Source: MPNP01 sp965215545 (GTDB lineage: Bacteria > Pseudomonadota > Alphaproteobacteria > Rhodobacterales > Rhodobacteraceae). Taken from it: 64,000 bases of DNA. The notes under the pieces were generated by a model. That model ran no database searches. It had not been told where the DNA came from and saw only the letters and a program-made list of their open reading frames with translations. This document shows positions 7,655-15,853 of the stretch, one piece after another; positions within the stretch are counted from its first letter, which is position 1, and every line of letters starts with the position of its first letter. Both the position numbers and the translations under genes were made by a program. The stretch spans positions 744,001 to 808,000 of the forward strand of contig OZ244066.1 in assembly GCA_965215545.1 (NCBI GenBank), given 5' to 3'.

Positions 7655-8488
7655 ATGCGCGGTGTGGTGTGTCTGGTCATCGGTCTTGCCAGCGGTTGCA
7701 GTCAGGGACCACCGGCCCCGGTGGTCTATGCGCCGCACGTGATCGGCCAGGACCCGGTGCTGAATTCCACAGCGGAACCCCCTGCCAGCCCGGATGCGGT
7801 GACCTTCCGGCGTGCCCGGCATGGCTCGGGGGAGACGCTGGGTGCCTTGCGCCGGAAGGCATTGCGGACAGCGGCCACGGCCTATGGCAGCCAGCATGGC
7901 TACCAGCGCCGGGCCTGGGAGATCAATGAACATGTGGCCATGCATGCCGCCGAGGCCACGCGGCTGTTTGATTTCAACCGGGTCGTCGCCCGCCTGCCCG
8001 ACCAGCGGGGTGTGGTCATCCCGCCCGTCATCGTCCGGTCGCACGACAATCAGCAACTCGCCGCCGAGGCGGGGCAACTGGCGCTGTCTGATGTCAATCT
8101 CACCCTGGCCAGACCCGGCACGCTGGCCATTGCTGTCCCCTCGGCACTTGACTACCTGGTCATGCCCGTCGAGACACCGGTTCGACCCCAGCCGGGACTG
8201 CTGCCACGCACTGCAGCCGAAGCCGAACACTACAGGCAATGGTTCAACGATGGCTGGTCGGCCGGACGGCAACTGGCGAGGGACGAATTTGCCACCCGCC
8301 TGCAACGCCTGGTGGATGACTATCAGGGCATGCTTGAATACCGGCGTCTGGTGGCGGCCGGCACCATGACCCGCATGTATCTCACGGAGATCGCCTTCGG
8401 CACGACGATTCTCGGCAAGACCATGCGGATCGGGGATCGTGTGGTGCAGGTGGAACGCGTGCCCGGATTCCGGAGCGGTGAGGACTGA
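7655..8488 (+). CDS. dotC: DotC/TraI family outer-membrane lipoprotein
   Basis: From ATG 7655 the protein has 277 residues with a short signal ending in the lipobox LASGC. A GTG at 7628 would add 9 residues and is also possible. DotC hallmarks follow in order: LRRKALRTAATAYGSQHGYQ, INEHVAMHAAEATRLFDFNR, VVIPPVIVRSHDN, and in the C-terminal half LVDDYQGMLEYRRLVAAGTM. DotC helps place the DotH ring in the outer membrane of the type IVB secretion/conjugation channel. It lies 70 bases after dotD and 8 bases before dotB, consistent with one transcript. Confidence 0.85.
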   Translation: MRGVVCLVIGLASGCSQGPPAPVVYAPHVIGQDPVLNSTAEPPASPDAVTFRRARHGSGETLGALRRKALRTAATAYGSQHGYQRRAWEINEHVAMHAAEATRLFDFNRVVARLPDQRGVVIPPVIVRSHDNQQLAAEAGQLALSDVNLTLARPGTLAIAVPSALDYLVMPVETPVRPQPGLLPRTAAEAEHYRQWFNDGWSAGRQLARDEFATRLQRLVDDYQGMLEYRRLVAAGTMTRMYLTEIAFGTTILGKTMRIGDRVVQVERVPGFRSGED

Positions 8489-8496
8489 GCGCGGCC

Positions 8497-9699
8497 ATGG
8501 CACAGATCCGCCTGGACGCAAGGGACGGGGCTGTGCTGCATCCCGCTTCCCTGTTGACCGGCGGGCCGATGGCAGGACCGTCGGTGCGGGCCATCCTGGC
8601 CGCTGCATTCGACGTGGGGGCATCGGACATCACCCTGCAGACCGACGAGCCGCTGCGACTGCATGTGGAGGGCCGTCTCCATCGGCTGGAGCGGCGCCGC
8701 TGGCAGCCCGTGGACATGGAAGCGGCCCTGGTGGAACTCTATCAGGCGGCCAATGGGATCGTGGAGATCCGCGCCAGGAAATCCCTCGACTTTGCCTATG
8801 AGATCCTGCGGGACGATCGCCAACGTCTCCGCTTTCGCATCAATGCCACCGGCATCGAGGCGGCCGGCGGCCACGGTCTCGAGATCTCGATACGCTGCCT
8901 GCCCCATGCCACGCCGACACCGGCTGCCATCGATCTTCCGGATGAGCTGGTGGCGGCCATGACGCCACGTGATGGCCTCGTCGTGGTGGCCGGGCCGACA
9001 GGATGCGGCAAATCGACCACGCTGGCAGCCCTGGTCCGGCACCACTTTGAACAGGCCACGACGGGCCGCAAGATCATCGATCTCCAGTCACCGATCGAAT
9101 ACACCTATCGGGATCTCAAGCGGCCCGTGACCGGTGCTGCGACGCTGATCGGGCAATCGGAAATCGGCAAGCATCTCGGCGACTATGCCACAGGGGTCCG
9201 GTCGGCCCTGCGCCGCAATCCCGACATCATCATCATCGGTGAGGCCCGGGATGCCGAAACCATCACGGCGGCTCTCAACGCCGCCCTCACGGGTCATCTC
9301 GTCTACACCACAACCCATGCCAACTCGCCGGGTGAGTGCCTTGCCCGACTCCTGCATGGGGTGCCACGCAGCGACTACCACCGCCATGCCTTCGACCTCG
9401 CCAGTGTTCTCCGTCTGGCCCTGACCCAGTCCCTGATCATGCCCGAGGGCCAGACGCGGCGCCGGGCGGTCCGGGAGTGCGTCGTCTTCGATGCAACACT
9501 CCGTCAACAACTCGAAACCCATGATCCGTGGTCCTGGCCAGCCATCATCAATCGCCACCGGCGTGTGTGCCAGCCCCGCCAGGGCCCGACCAACACGGGG
9601 GCATCAGGCCGGGATCACACCAGCCGGATCCCCGGTCGATGCATGGGCGACGGACCGATCTCATCAGCCCCGGGTGAGGACCCGAGACATCGCCGATGA
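8497..9699 (+). CDS. dotB: DotB/TraJ family secretion ATPase
   Basis: This is a hexameric PilT/VirB11-type ATPase of 400 residues. Walker A is AGPTGCGKSTT (about 165-175). The Asp-box region is KIIDLQSPIEYTY (about 191-203), Walker B is PDIIIIGEARD (about 241-251), and the His-box region TTTHANSPGECLARLL follows. It acts at the cytoplasmic face of the type IVB channel, powering assembly or substrate transfer. The C-terminal 30 residues are Arg/Gly/Pro-rich and probably disordered. Its stop overlaps the icmT start (ATGA), so the two are translationally coupled. Confidence 0.9.
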   Translation: MAQIRLDARDGAVLHPASLLTGGPMAGPSVRAILAAAFDVGASDITLQTDEPLRLHVEGRLHRLERRRWQPVDMEAALVELYQAANGIVEIRARKSLDFAYEILRDDRQRLRFRINATGIEAAGGHGLEISIRCLPHATPTPAAIDLPDELVAAMTPRDGLVVVAGPTGCGKSTTLAALVRHHFEQATTGRKIIDLQSPIEYTYRDLKRPVTGAATLIGQSEIGKHLGDYATGVRSALRRNPDIIIIGEARDAETITAALNAALTGHLVYTTTHANSPGECLARLLHGVPRSDYHRHAFDLASVLRLALTQSLIMPEGQTRRRAVRECVVFDATLRQQLETHDPWSWPAIINRHRRVCQPRQGPTNTGASGRDHTSRIPGRCMGDGPISSAPGEDPRHRR

Positions 9700-10106
9700 C
9701 TGAGGAGGTGAATGTCTGGCGCGAGACCCAACGCGAACCCCGGTTCTTCTTCGTCGATGCCCGCATCTTTCCCTTCGTGGTCCTGGCCATCCTCCATGTC
9801 CGCCTCTGGACCGTCATTGTGCTCATTGCCACCGGCATTCTCTTTGTCGGCCTCGAAGCCCGGGGCATCCGACCCGGCCGACTCCATCGCCACATCCTGA
9901 CTGCCCTGCGGGGGCCCGTCATCCATGCCCGGCACCCCTCCCACTATCGCCAGTACTACAATCCCGGCGCCCACCCCCGCGAACATCGGACCACCCGGGT
10001 CCGGCGCCAGACCGTCCGGACCGGAGACCCGATCACGGTGGGCAGATCCGGACCGCCCATTTGCGGACATGGGAACAGCAGCGTCCGGGGACTGCCAGGC
10101 CGATGA
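9696..10106 (+). CDS. icmT: IcmT/TraK family membrane protein
   Basis: The first 80 residues match IcmT: WRETQREPRFFFVDARIFPF, then HVRLWTVIVLIATGILFVGL as a membrane segment and EARGIRPGRLHRHI. IcmT is a small inner-membrane component required for DNA transfer by the Dot/Icm-IncI system. The frame runs to 136 residues, about 50 more than usual. The extra tail (RHPSHYRQYY..., then Arg/Gly-rich) may be genuine or a read-through of decayed sequence. The start overlaps the dotB stop. The next expected IncI genes (traL onwards) do not follow; instead an oppositely oriented ATPase gene begins 41 bases later, so this block ends here. Confidence 0.8.
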   Translation: MTEEVNVWRETQREPRFFFVDARIFPFVVLAILHVRLWTVIVLIATGILFVGLEARGIRPGRLHRHILTALRGPVIHARHPSHYRQYYNPGAHPREHRTTRVRRQTVRTGDPITVGRSGPPICGHGNSSVRGLPGR

Positions 10107-10147
10107 CAGCGATATATCTGACAACAATATGCAAGTCTTGTTGCCAG

Positions 10148-11590
10148 TCAGGTCTGGGAGCCCTCTCCGGAGGCAAGGGTCTTGCCCACATGGTAGCAGA
10201 ACAGGGCGCAGGGGCGGCGCCAGATTTTCACCCCATCAAGCACGGTGTCATGACTGAGTGTCTTGCTCGTTGCACCCAATGTGAGCGTGTGGGATCTGTT
10301 GTGCCTGGCGAAGTGGACAAGGCCCTGGAGGCCTCCCGCCTTGCCGGCAGAATGGTGATCCGACCACTTGATCTCGGTCGCCGAGCGGGGCTGCAGATTC
10401 AGGGGATCAACGCGCACAAAATCCACCTCATGGTGTGTGCGACCCTGCTTCCATCGGGCATAATGGATCGTGTCGACCCGATCAGAGCCGAACCACTGGG
10501 AAAATGCCGCAGTTTCGGCCAGTGCTCCGAGGGCCTCATCACCATCCTCGATCGGGGCAAACAGCGCGCTTCGCATCGCCGGATTGGTCAGATACACCTT
10601 GAAATTGCGCATGCGACGGAACGGCTTGCCGGTCTCATCAACACGCCTGACGCGGGCAATGAGGAAAGCGGCTTCCAGGTATTCCAGGTATTTCATGATC
10701 GTGTTCTTGGCAAGACCCGAGCTTTGGGCCAGGCCCTCAAGACTGATCTCGCAACCGGTATGATAGGCGAGTCTGGCAAACAGACGATTCAGTTCCTGGA
10801 CATCCTGAATTCCGTAGAGACTCGGCAAATCGCGCAACAGGACCTTGTCGATGATGTCCCGGCCGAGGAACCTGTGCACATTGGACTGGATATCCACATT
10901 GACGACGGCTTCCGGATAACCTCCAAAGTTCAGGTAGTCGATGAATTCTCCATTGAGCCGCTGGATATCCGGAGTCGAGAACTGAACAGGATCCGATGCC
11001 ATGTTGCAATGAATCAACGTCTCTTCATGCCCTCTGAGGGCCAGGAACTCGGCAAATGTCAGGGGCGGCAACAAGAACTCGGTAAAGCGTCCGGCACCGG
11101 ATTCATGACTCTTCAACTTCAGTGCTGCCGCTGCGGACCCGGAAGCAACAAATCGCGTGTTCGGGTATCTGTCTGTCAGCACCTTGAGGTGGATTTCCCA
11201 TTCCCTGAAATGCTGGATTTCGTCAAAGATCACAACACGGCGTGCATCGGGATCATGACCTGTTTCTGCCTCGAACAGTTCCAGTATGCCTTGCAACGGC
11301 ATATCGCTGTACAACGGTGTATCGACCGACAGGTACAGGATACGTTTGCCATCGAAGCCCTTCCGGATCATGCGCTCGATGAGTTGGTAGAGCATCACTG
11401 TCTTGCCGACACGGCGCGGCCCCATGACAATGACCGAACGTTTGAGATTCCAGTTGCAGGTGAGCGCGGCAAACGGGGAGAACTGGGCCCGTTGCAATCT
11501 GATTCCAGCCCCATACCGATGCCCGGCAACCCACCAGGGATTGTCCTGTCGCAGGCTCTTCTGCATGTCGGCGCGGGCGATCTCAAGCAT
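10148..11590 (-). CDS. AAA_14/DUF4143-type ATP-binding protein
   Basis: The 480-residue protein shows Walker A MGPRRVGKTV (about 56-65), Walker B RRVVIFDEIQHF (about 116-127) and sensor-like FVASGSAAAAL. A C-terminal DUF4143 region follows: winged-helix SLEGLAQSSGLAKNTIMKYL and nuclease-like core ARWKQGRTHHEVDFVRVD...ATEIKWSD. Proteins of this family are common stand-alone ATPases of mobile DNA; their function is unclear, with defence or toxin-like roles proposed. An IS5-family element sits 10 bases upstream of the start codon, with its TAA target site 7 bases away. It has displaced any native ribosome binding site and promoter, so expression may be lost or driven by the IS. Confidence 0.8.
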   Translation of the reverse strand: MLEIARADMQKSLRQDNPWWVAGHRYGAGIRLQRAQFSPFAALTCNWNLKRSVIVMGPRRVGKTVMLYQLIERMIRKGFDGKRILYLSVDTPLYSDMPLQGILELFEAETGHDPDARRVVIFDEIQHFREWEIHLKVLTDRYPNTRFVASGSAAAALKLKSHESGAGRFTEFLLPPLTFAEFLALRGHEETLIHCNMASDPVQFSTPDIQRLNGEFIDYLNFGGYPEAVVNVDIQSNVHRFLGRDIIDKVLLRDLPSLYGIQDVQELNRLFARLAYHTGCEISLEGLAQSSGLAKNTIMKYLEYLEAAFLIARVRRVDETGKPFRRMRNFKVYLTNPAMRSALFAPIEDGDEALGALAETAAFSQWFGSDRVDTIHYARWKQGRTHHEVDFVRVDPLNLQPRSATEIKWSDHHSAGKAGGLQGLVHFARHNRSHTLTLGATSKTLSHDTVLDGVKIWRRPCALFCYHVGKTLASGEGSQT

Positions 11591-11701
11591 TGGGGACTAA
11601 GGCCCGTTGACAATTGCCTTGCGTCTTGAGCACTTATCGTGTCTTTGTGTCGGCATTGCACGCCGAAAAAGGCGGCACGAGCAGACGAGGTGGGTGACAA
11701 G

Positions 11702-12079
11702 ATGAATGCAGATCGCACAGTTTTGACGGATGAGATGTGGGCGCGGGTGGCACCGCTGTGTCCGGGCAAGGTGACCGACCCGGGGTGCACGGCGGTGGAC
11801 AATCGTCTTTGTCTGGAAGGAGTTCTCTGGCGGTTTCGCACGGGCACACCCTGGCGTGATCTCCCGCCGCATTTTGGGCGGTGGACCCGTGTCTTCAAGC
11901 GGTTCCGGCGTTGGACCCCCGCGAATCTTTGTGAACGTATTTTCAATGAGTTATCCGGTGATCTGGATCTGTCGATGGTGTCTGTGGATGGCCCGATCAG
12001 GCCCGCGCACCGATGGGCCTCCGGGGCCCAAAAGGGGGATCGGAATCGGAAGGAATGGGTCGCTCGAAAGGGGGATTGA
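11702..12079 (+). CDS. IS5-family transposase, orfA
   Basis: From ATG 11702 the product (125 residues) reads MNADRTVLTDEMWARVAPLC, then LEGVLWRFRTGTPWRDLPPH and FGRWTRVFKRFRRWTPANL. This is the N-terminal DNA-binding half of an IS427-group IS5 transposase. MVSVDGPIRPAHRWASGAQK carries the first catalytic Asp (VDGPIRPAH). The frame ends shortly after a run of A and G (CAAAAGGGGG near 12028 and CGAAAGGGGG near 12063), where ribosomes are expected to slip by -1 to join orfB. Confidence 0.85.
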   Translation: MNADRTVLTDEMWARVAPLCPGKVTDPGCTAVDNRLCLEGVLWRFRTGTPWRDLPPHFGRWTRVFKRFRRWTPANLCERIFNELSGDLDLSMVSVDGPIRPAHRWASGAQKGDRNRKEWVARKGD

Positions 12080-12462
12080 CCCGCAAGGTCGTGGCTCTCA
12101 CCGATGCTGTCGGACATCGGATCCGGTGTGGGGTTCTGCCGGGTCAGACCCACGATCTCAAGGCTGGACCTGAACTCCTGGACGACCTCACCTGTGAGAC
12201 GTTGATTGGCGACAAGGCCTTTGACGCGGATGGGGTGCTGGACACATTGGCAGAACGCGAGATGACGGCGGTGATCCCGCCGCGGTCGAACCGAAGCACG
12301 CCACGGGACTTTGACCGCGACGCCGACAAGGAGCGACACCGAATTGAGAATGTCTTTGCGAAAATCAAGGAGGTCCAAAGTCTCGCCACGCGAGACGACA
12401 AGACCCGCGCAAGCTTCGCAGCCGGGATTTACCTGATGGCGGGCGTGGTGGCGGCACGATAA
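12013..12462 (+). CDS. IS5-family transposase, orfB (by -1 frameshift)
   Basis: This 149-codon frame supplies the catalytic C-terminal half: LTDAVGHRIRCGVLPGQTHD, the DKAFDADGVLDTLA block with the second Asp, and FDRDADKERHRIENVFAKIK with the catalytic Glu. It overlaps orfA by 67 bases in the -1 frame and has no convincing start of its own. The functional enzyme is presumably the orfA-orfB fusion. It ends 14 bases before the right end of the element. Confidence 0.85.
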   Translation: MGLRGPKGGSESEGMGRSKGGLTRKVVALTDAVGHRIRCGVLPGQTHDLKAGPELLDDLTCETLIGDKAFDADGVLDTLAEREMTAVIPPRSNRSTPRDFDRDADKERHRIENVFAKIKEVQSLATRDDKTRASFAAGIYLMAGVVAAR

Positions 12463-12476
12463 TTGTCAACGGGTCT

Positions 12477-12703
12477 TAATATCAACATATTGATACAAAT
12501 AAAAATAATTCATTCAATCTTTTGATATCACGGGATTTTTCGTGTTCCAACAAGGCAGAAGGCCCTGGCATTCCGCGCCCGGACCCCGACTGCAGATGGC
12601 CGTGGGCATGGCACGCGGTGTTTATCATTTTAATGTCATGAATTTGATATTGGATACGTTCATTGTTCCATCCTACTGATCGATTGTTTCTTTCTGTGGT
12701 CCG
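12477..12703. promoter_or_regulatory. AT-rich upstream region with TTGATAT motifs
   Basis: To the right of the IS5 element lies a conspicuously AT-rich tract with TATCAA-CATA-TTGATA at 12480-12495 (6+6 inverted repeat). Further TTTGATAT copies occur near 12519 and 12642. This was probably the native upstream region of the ATPase gene at 10148-11590 before the insertion. It may contain its promoter and an operator. Confidence 0.4.
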
Positions 12704-12775
12704 TCAGGACAGATTCAACTCGAGATTCTCCTCTCGCAGGCCCTCCTGCATGTCGGCGCGGGCGATCTTGGGCAT
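12704..12775 (-). pseudogene. Second, tiny copy of the AAA_14 ATPase N-terminus
   Basis: From ATG 12775 the - strand reads MPKIARADMQEGLREENLEL, then NLS and a stop. The first 16 residues parallel MLEIARADMQKSLRQDNPWW of the ATPase at 10148-11590. A GGAGG lies 6 bases upstream, a better ribosome binding site than the surviving gene has. It is the remnant of a related, non-identical gene that has otherwise been deleted. Confidence 0.6.
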
Positions 12776-12895
12776 TGACGCCTCCGTGCCACTCTGAAGT
12801 GCAAGGGTCGCGTGCGCAGGGCCGGATGCGGTGGAGTCGTTGTTGGCCCCACATGATGATTCTGACCGGGCGCGGGACGGTGGATGTCCTCGTGA

Positions 12896-15829
12896 TCAGA
12901 CGGAGACGTGGTCCAGATCCTCGTTAGGGCCCGCGATGGTCAGGATGGCGGCCATGTCAGCGTGGAAGGGGGACATGGTGGCACCAGGGACGGGTTGGCG
13001 GGTGCGCATGTCAGCGGCGAGGGCAAGAACAGCACCGTAGGTGTCGTGGGGGTCGAAGGGGCAGGAGGCAAGGATGGCATGGAGAGTCGCAAGATCCTTG
13101 AAGAGTGTGGCCAGTTGGACAAGACTGTCGGTGAAGGCGATGGCGTCCGTCTGGTCAAGGCCGGGGGCACGATCGCGGGGCCCCCGGACGGGCAGGAACT
13201 TGTTGATCGAGATCTCGGGCGCCCAGAAGGTGCCGACATGGAAGGTCCGGGCCTTGACGAGGCGGGATTCCATCAGAAAGTAGAATTCACCGGGCGCGAG
13301 TTTCTGCAGGTCATCGATCCGGATGCGATCCTGTTCGACATAGTTGACCCCGGGCCGTTCGACAAGGCGTGGGCCGAGGAGGCCGGGTTTGAGATCGCGG
13401 CCGGAGGCCAGGGGGATCCGCATGCGGGCGAACTTGCGCTGCAGGAACTGCCAGGTGCGCTGGGCATCCTCGGTGGCCCCGGCGGCCGTGAGGCGGGCAT
13501 TGGCGGCCACGGTCTCGGCAATCTGGGGAGAGAGGGACTGCATGGCAGCCATGTCCTGACCGGCAATCACCATCATGAAACCCAGTGAACGGGCCTGGGC
13601 CATCATGATGTCGATGCCCTTGACCATGTAGTAACCGGCCTCGTCGAACACGATGATGAACGGTGAGGCAGACTGGGTCGAGCGGGCATCGACAACGGAC
13701 TGTCTGGTGCCGACCAGGCGGGTGCCGGCGGCCTTGCCCATCATCATCTTGAGCATGGCGACCACGATGCGGCCACAGTTCTGCATCTCGGCCGGGGCCT
13801 TTTGCAGGGCCGGCAGGAGGACCACCAGGATGCGGCGGTTGAGGACGACATCCTCGATATCGACATCCCCGATCGGCGTGGCAAAGATATGACCGAAATC
13901 ATCGGCCAGTGAACCGAGCGGCTTGGTCAGCTGCATGGTCAGGAATCCATGCTGTTCTGCGGCCTTGCCGATCTGGGGATCACCGTTGAGGGCCCGGGCC
14001 AGATCGAAGCCGGGCAGGGAGTCGAAAAATCCCTTCAGGGCCGACCGGGACGTGTCCGAGAATTCGTCATTGAGGGCCCGCAGATAGAGTTCGATCATGC
14101 CACCGCGGCCATGCATCTCGTCCCAGACGGCCCGGGGCAGCTCATGGACATCGTTGATGATCCGATCCCCGAGAAGATCCTTCCTGACCCCGATGCCGAG
14201 CGGCAGGAAATCCCGGATGGTCTGGGCATTGAGCAGCACATCCCCGGCATCGCGCATCTCGCAGAGCGCCTTGACAGCCGATGTCACGAGGGCCATGGCG
14301 CGCTGGTGCCACATGCCCGAACCGACCCCGGCCTCGCCCATGAGGGACACGATCAGGTTCATCAGCTGATCCGATGTGCCATGGGAGAACGGATTCAGCG
14401 TATTGGACTGGATGGGAGAGAACACCGACGCCCGTCCACCGGGCTGGCCCGTGCCGGTAAAGTTGAGAAGGCGATAGTCATCCTGGCGGCCAAAACGCTT
14501 GGCCAGCGACCAGACCCGGGCGTGAAACTCGTTCGTGCCCTTGCCATCGACGAAGAGGAATCCCGAGGACCACATCAGCGCCTGCGACACCATGCCGAAC
14601 AGCATCTCGGTGTTGTGGGTGGCAAGATAGGACTCGATCACAAAGAGTCCGTCCGGTGCCTCGACCTCGATGCAGGTCATCGGCACGGTCTGGACAGGGG
14701 TCCCGATGCGGGCACAGCCCTCGATGCTGACGATCGGGTTCCCGAGGGCAAGGAGCGTCCGTGCACAGGGGTCCACTGTTGGAGCCAGGCGTTCCTGACC
14801 AGGAAACGCCATCCGGATGATCCGGGCTTCGTCAGTCAGGAGATGCAGGGCTGTCCCGCCCAGCGACCAGGCCATCTGCTGCAGGCCATTGGCATCCTCG
14901 ATATCCCGGGCGTGCACATCAATCCGGCAGCCGGTCAGCTCGATGGGATGCTGGCGCTGACGCTCCGAGAGGAGGCGCAGGAACCATGCCAGACGATTGG
15001 CTGCAGTGCCGGCAAGCGGGATGAGACAGTCCTCGGGCCGGAATCCCTCTGCCGCGATCCGCATGGCCATCGATAGATCAGGGGCCGGCAGGCCGGCAAG
15101 GCCCGGCATCGGCGCCACTAGCGGCAGACAGGGGCCGCCGCCGGCTGCATCCCCCGGATCAGTGAGGTGATTGACGGCAAGGAGAAAGGCAAGGTCGGAT
15201 GTGGTCATGACCGATTGGTCGAGGACGGCAGCCGGCCCTGTCCCCTGGCATTGGCGGATGGGCCAGAGATGGTCCCGTGAACACACCACCGAGCGTCCAT
15301 CAGCGAGCGTCAGTCGGGCTCCCGGCAGCCGGCCCTGGGGATGGATGCCCCTGATACGGGTGCGCTGTCCTGTGGGCTGGATCAGGGTCGTACCCACCGA
15401 CAGACCGGCAATTGGCGCCCATCCGGCCTCGGTCAGGACGGGTGTGTCATCCGGCAGGGCCTTGCCGGATCCTGTGGTCCCCAGCACCAGCGCATGGCGG
15501 CGGGTGTCGCTGTTGGAGATCCAGAGCTGTTCGCCGGTGGTCTCCTCATTGCCAAGATAGAGCAGGCCGTCCCCTGATTGCCGTGCCCCCCGGTGCTGGA
15601 GCGGCAGGCGGTAGGGCAGACGGTACCGTCCCGCAAAGAACACTGGGGGGTAGACAAGGATCACCAGAACCCAGATCAGCCACAGGGCTGGCATCAACAG
15701 CATGCCAGCCAGACACAGGACCAGGACAAGCCGAAAGAGAACCGGATGGCGGACCAGGTCCAGCAACCCCGCACCCTGATCCTGGCCAGGACCGGGCGTG
15801 ACCGGATCCCGATTCGCAACGCGGGTCAC
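12896..15829 (-). CDS. trbC: TrbC/DotL type IV coupling ATPase interrupted by an intein
   Basis: The 977-codon frame encodes a coupling protein of the IncI TrbC/DotL family, which recruits DNA-protein substrates to the type IVB channel. Residues about 28-68 contain two membrane segments (LFRLVLVLCLAGMLLMPALW, LIWVLVILVYPPVFF). LLYLGNEETTGEQLWISNSD leads into the P-loop. The Walker A motif is split: GTTGSGK ends at residue 123, and the matching T-E-M-L-F-G begins at 407. Between them sits a 283-residue intein (124-406). After the junction come FLFVDGKGTNEFHARVW, Walker B SPFIIVFDEAGYYMV and GQDMAAMQS. The ATPase can only be active after protein splicing, giving a 694-residue enzyme, in the usual size range. 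The stop is at 12896. No DotM/TrbA gene is adjacent. Confidence 0.9.
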   Translation of the reverse strand: MTRVANRDPVTPGPGQDQGAGLLDLVRHPVLFRLVLVLCLAGMLLMPALWLIWVLVILVYPPVFFAGRYRLPYRLPLQHRGARQSGDGLLYLGNEETTGEQLWISNSDTRRHALVLGTTGSGKALPDDTPVLTEAGWAPIAGLSVGTTLIQPTGQRTRIRGIHPQGRLPGARLTLADGRSVVCSRDHLWPIRQCQGTGPAAVLDQSVMTTSDLAFLLAVNHLTDPGDAAGGGPCLPLVAPMPGLAGLPAPDLSMAMRIAAEGFRPEDCLIPLAGTAANRLAWFLRLLSERQRQHPIELTGCRIDVHARDIEDANGLQQMAWSLGGTALHLLTDEARIIRMAFPGQERLAPTVDPCARTLLALGNPIVSIEGCARIGTPVQTVPMTCIEVEAPDGLFVIESYLATHNTEMLFGMVSQALMWSSGFLFVDGKGTNEFHARVWSLAKRFGRQDDYRLLNFTGTGQPGGRASVFSPIQSNTLNPFSHGTSDQLMNLIVSLMGEAGVGSGMWHQRAMALVTSAVKALCEMRDAGDVLLNAQTIRDFLPLGIGVRKDLLGDRIINDVHELPRAVWDEMHGRGGMIELYLRALNDEFSDTSRSALKGFFDSLPGFDLARALNGDPQIGKAAEQHGFLTMQLTKPLGSLADDFGHIFATPIGDVDIEDVVLNRRILVVLLPALQKAPAEMQNCGRIVVAMLKMMMGKAAGTRLVGTRQSVVDARSTQSASPFIIVFDEAGYYMVKGIDIMMAQARSLGFMMVIAGQDMAAMQSLSPQIAETVAANARLTAAGATEDAQRTWQFLQRKFARMRIPLASGRDLKPGLLGPRLVERPGVNYVEQDRIRIDDLQKLAPGEFYFLMESRLVKARTFHVGTFWAPEISINKFLPVRGPRDRAPGLDQTDAIAFTDSLVQLATLFKDLATLHAILASCPFDPHDTYGAVLALAADMRTRQPVPGATMSPFHADMAAILTIAGPNEDLDHVSV
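14612..15460 (-). other. Intein in the Walker A motif of TrbC/DotL
   Basis: The 283 codons have clear Hint-domain blocks. Block A is ALPDDTPVLTEAGWAPIAGL, block B is ADGRSVVCSRDHLW with the conserved His, and blocks F/G are TCIEVEAPDGLFVIESYLAT ending in HN. The first residue is Ala rather than Cys/Ser and the +1 residue is Thr. Alanine-start inteins are known and splice by direct attack of the +1 nucleophile. The middle part (about 135-220) keeps the outline of a LAGLIDADG endonuclease repeat (CLIPLAGTAANRLAWFLRLL...DANGLQQMAWSLGGTALHL), but the acidic active-site positions appear lost. The homing nuclease is therefore probably dead while splicing may persist. Removing the segment restores a perfect GSGKTE P-loop. 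Confidence 0.88.
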
Positions 15830-15853
15830 GGGTCCGGCTGCGGTGGGCCGCTC

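Larger units (their letters stand above)
11601..12476 (+). mobile_element. Complete IS5-family insertion sequence (876 bp)
   Basis: The ends are GGCCCGTTGACAATT at 11601-11615 and its inverted counterpart AATTGTCAACGGGTCT at 12461-12476. They differ by one or two bases. TAA is present directly outside both ends (11598-11600 and 12477-12479), the 3-bp target duplication expected for this family. Inside are two overlapping frames (orfA 11702-12079, orfB 12013-12462) in the -1 relation used for programmed frameshifting. The element looks structurally intact and recent. It separates the ATPase gene at 10148-11590 from its upstream region. Confidence 0.9.

Noticed and set aside
13949..15076. Long + strand open frame opposite trbC (and others opposite pilR, pilO, hyuB2 and the AAA_14 ATPase)
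   Set aside because: These are antisense shadows of well-supported genes in GC-rich DNA; they lack family motifs and start signals.
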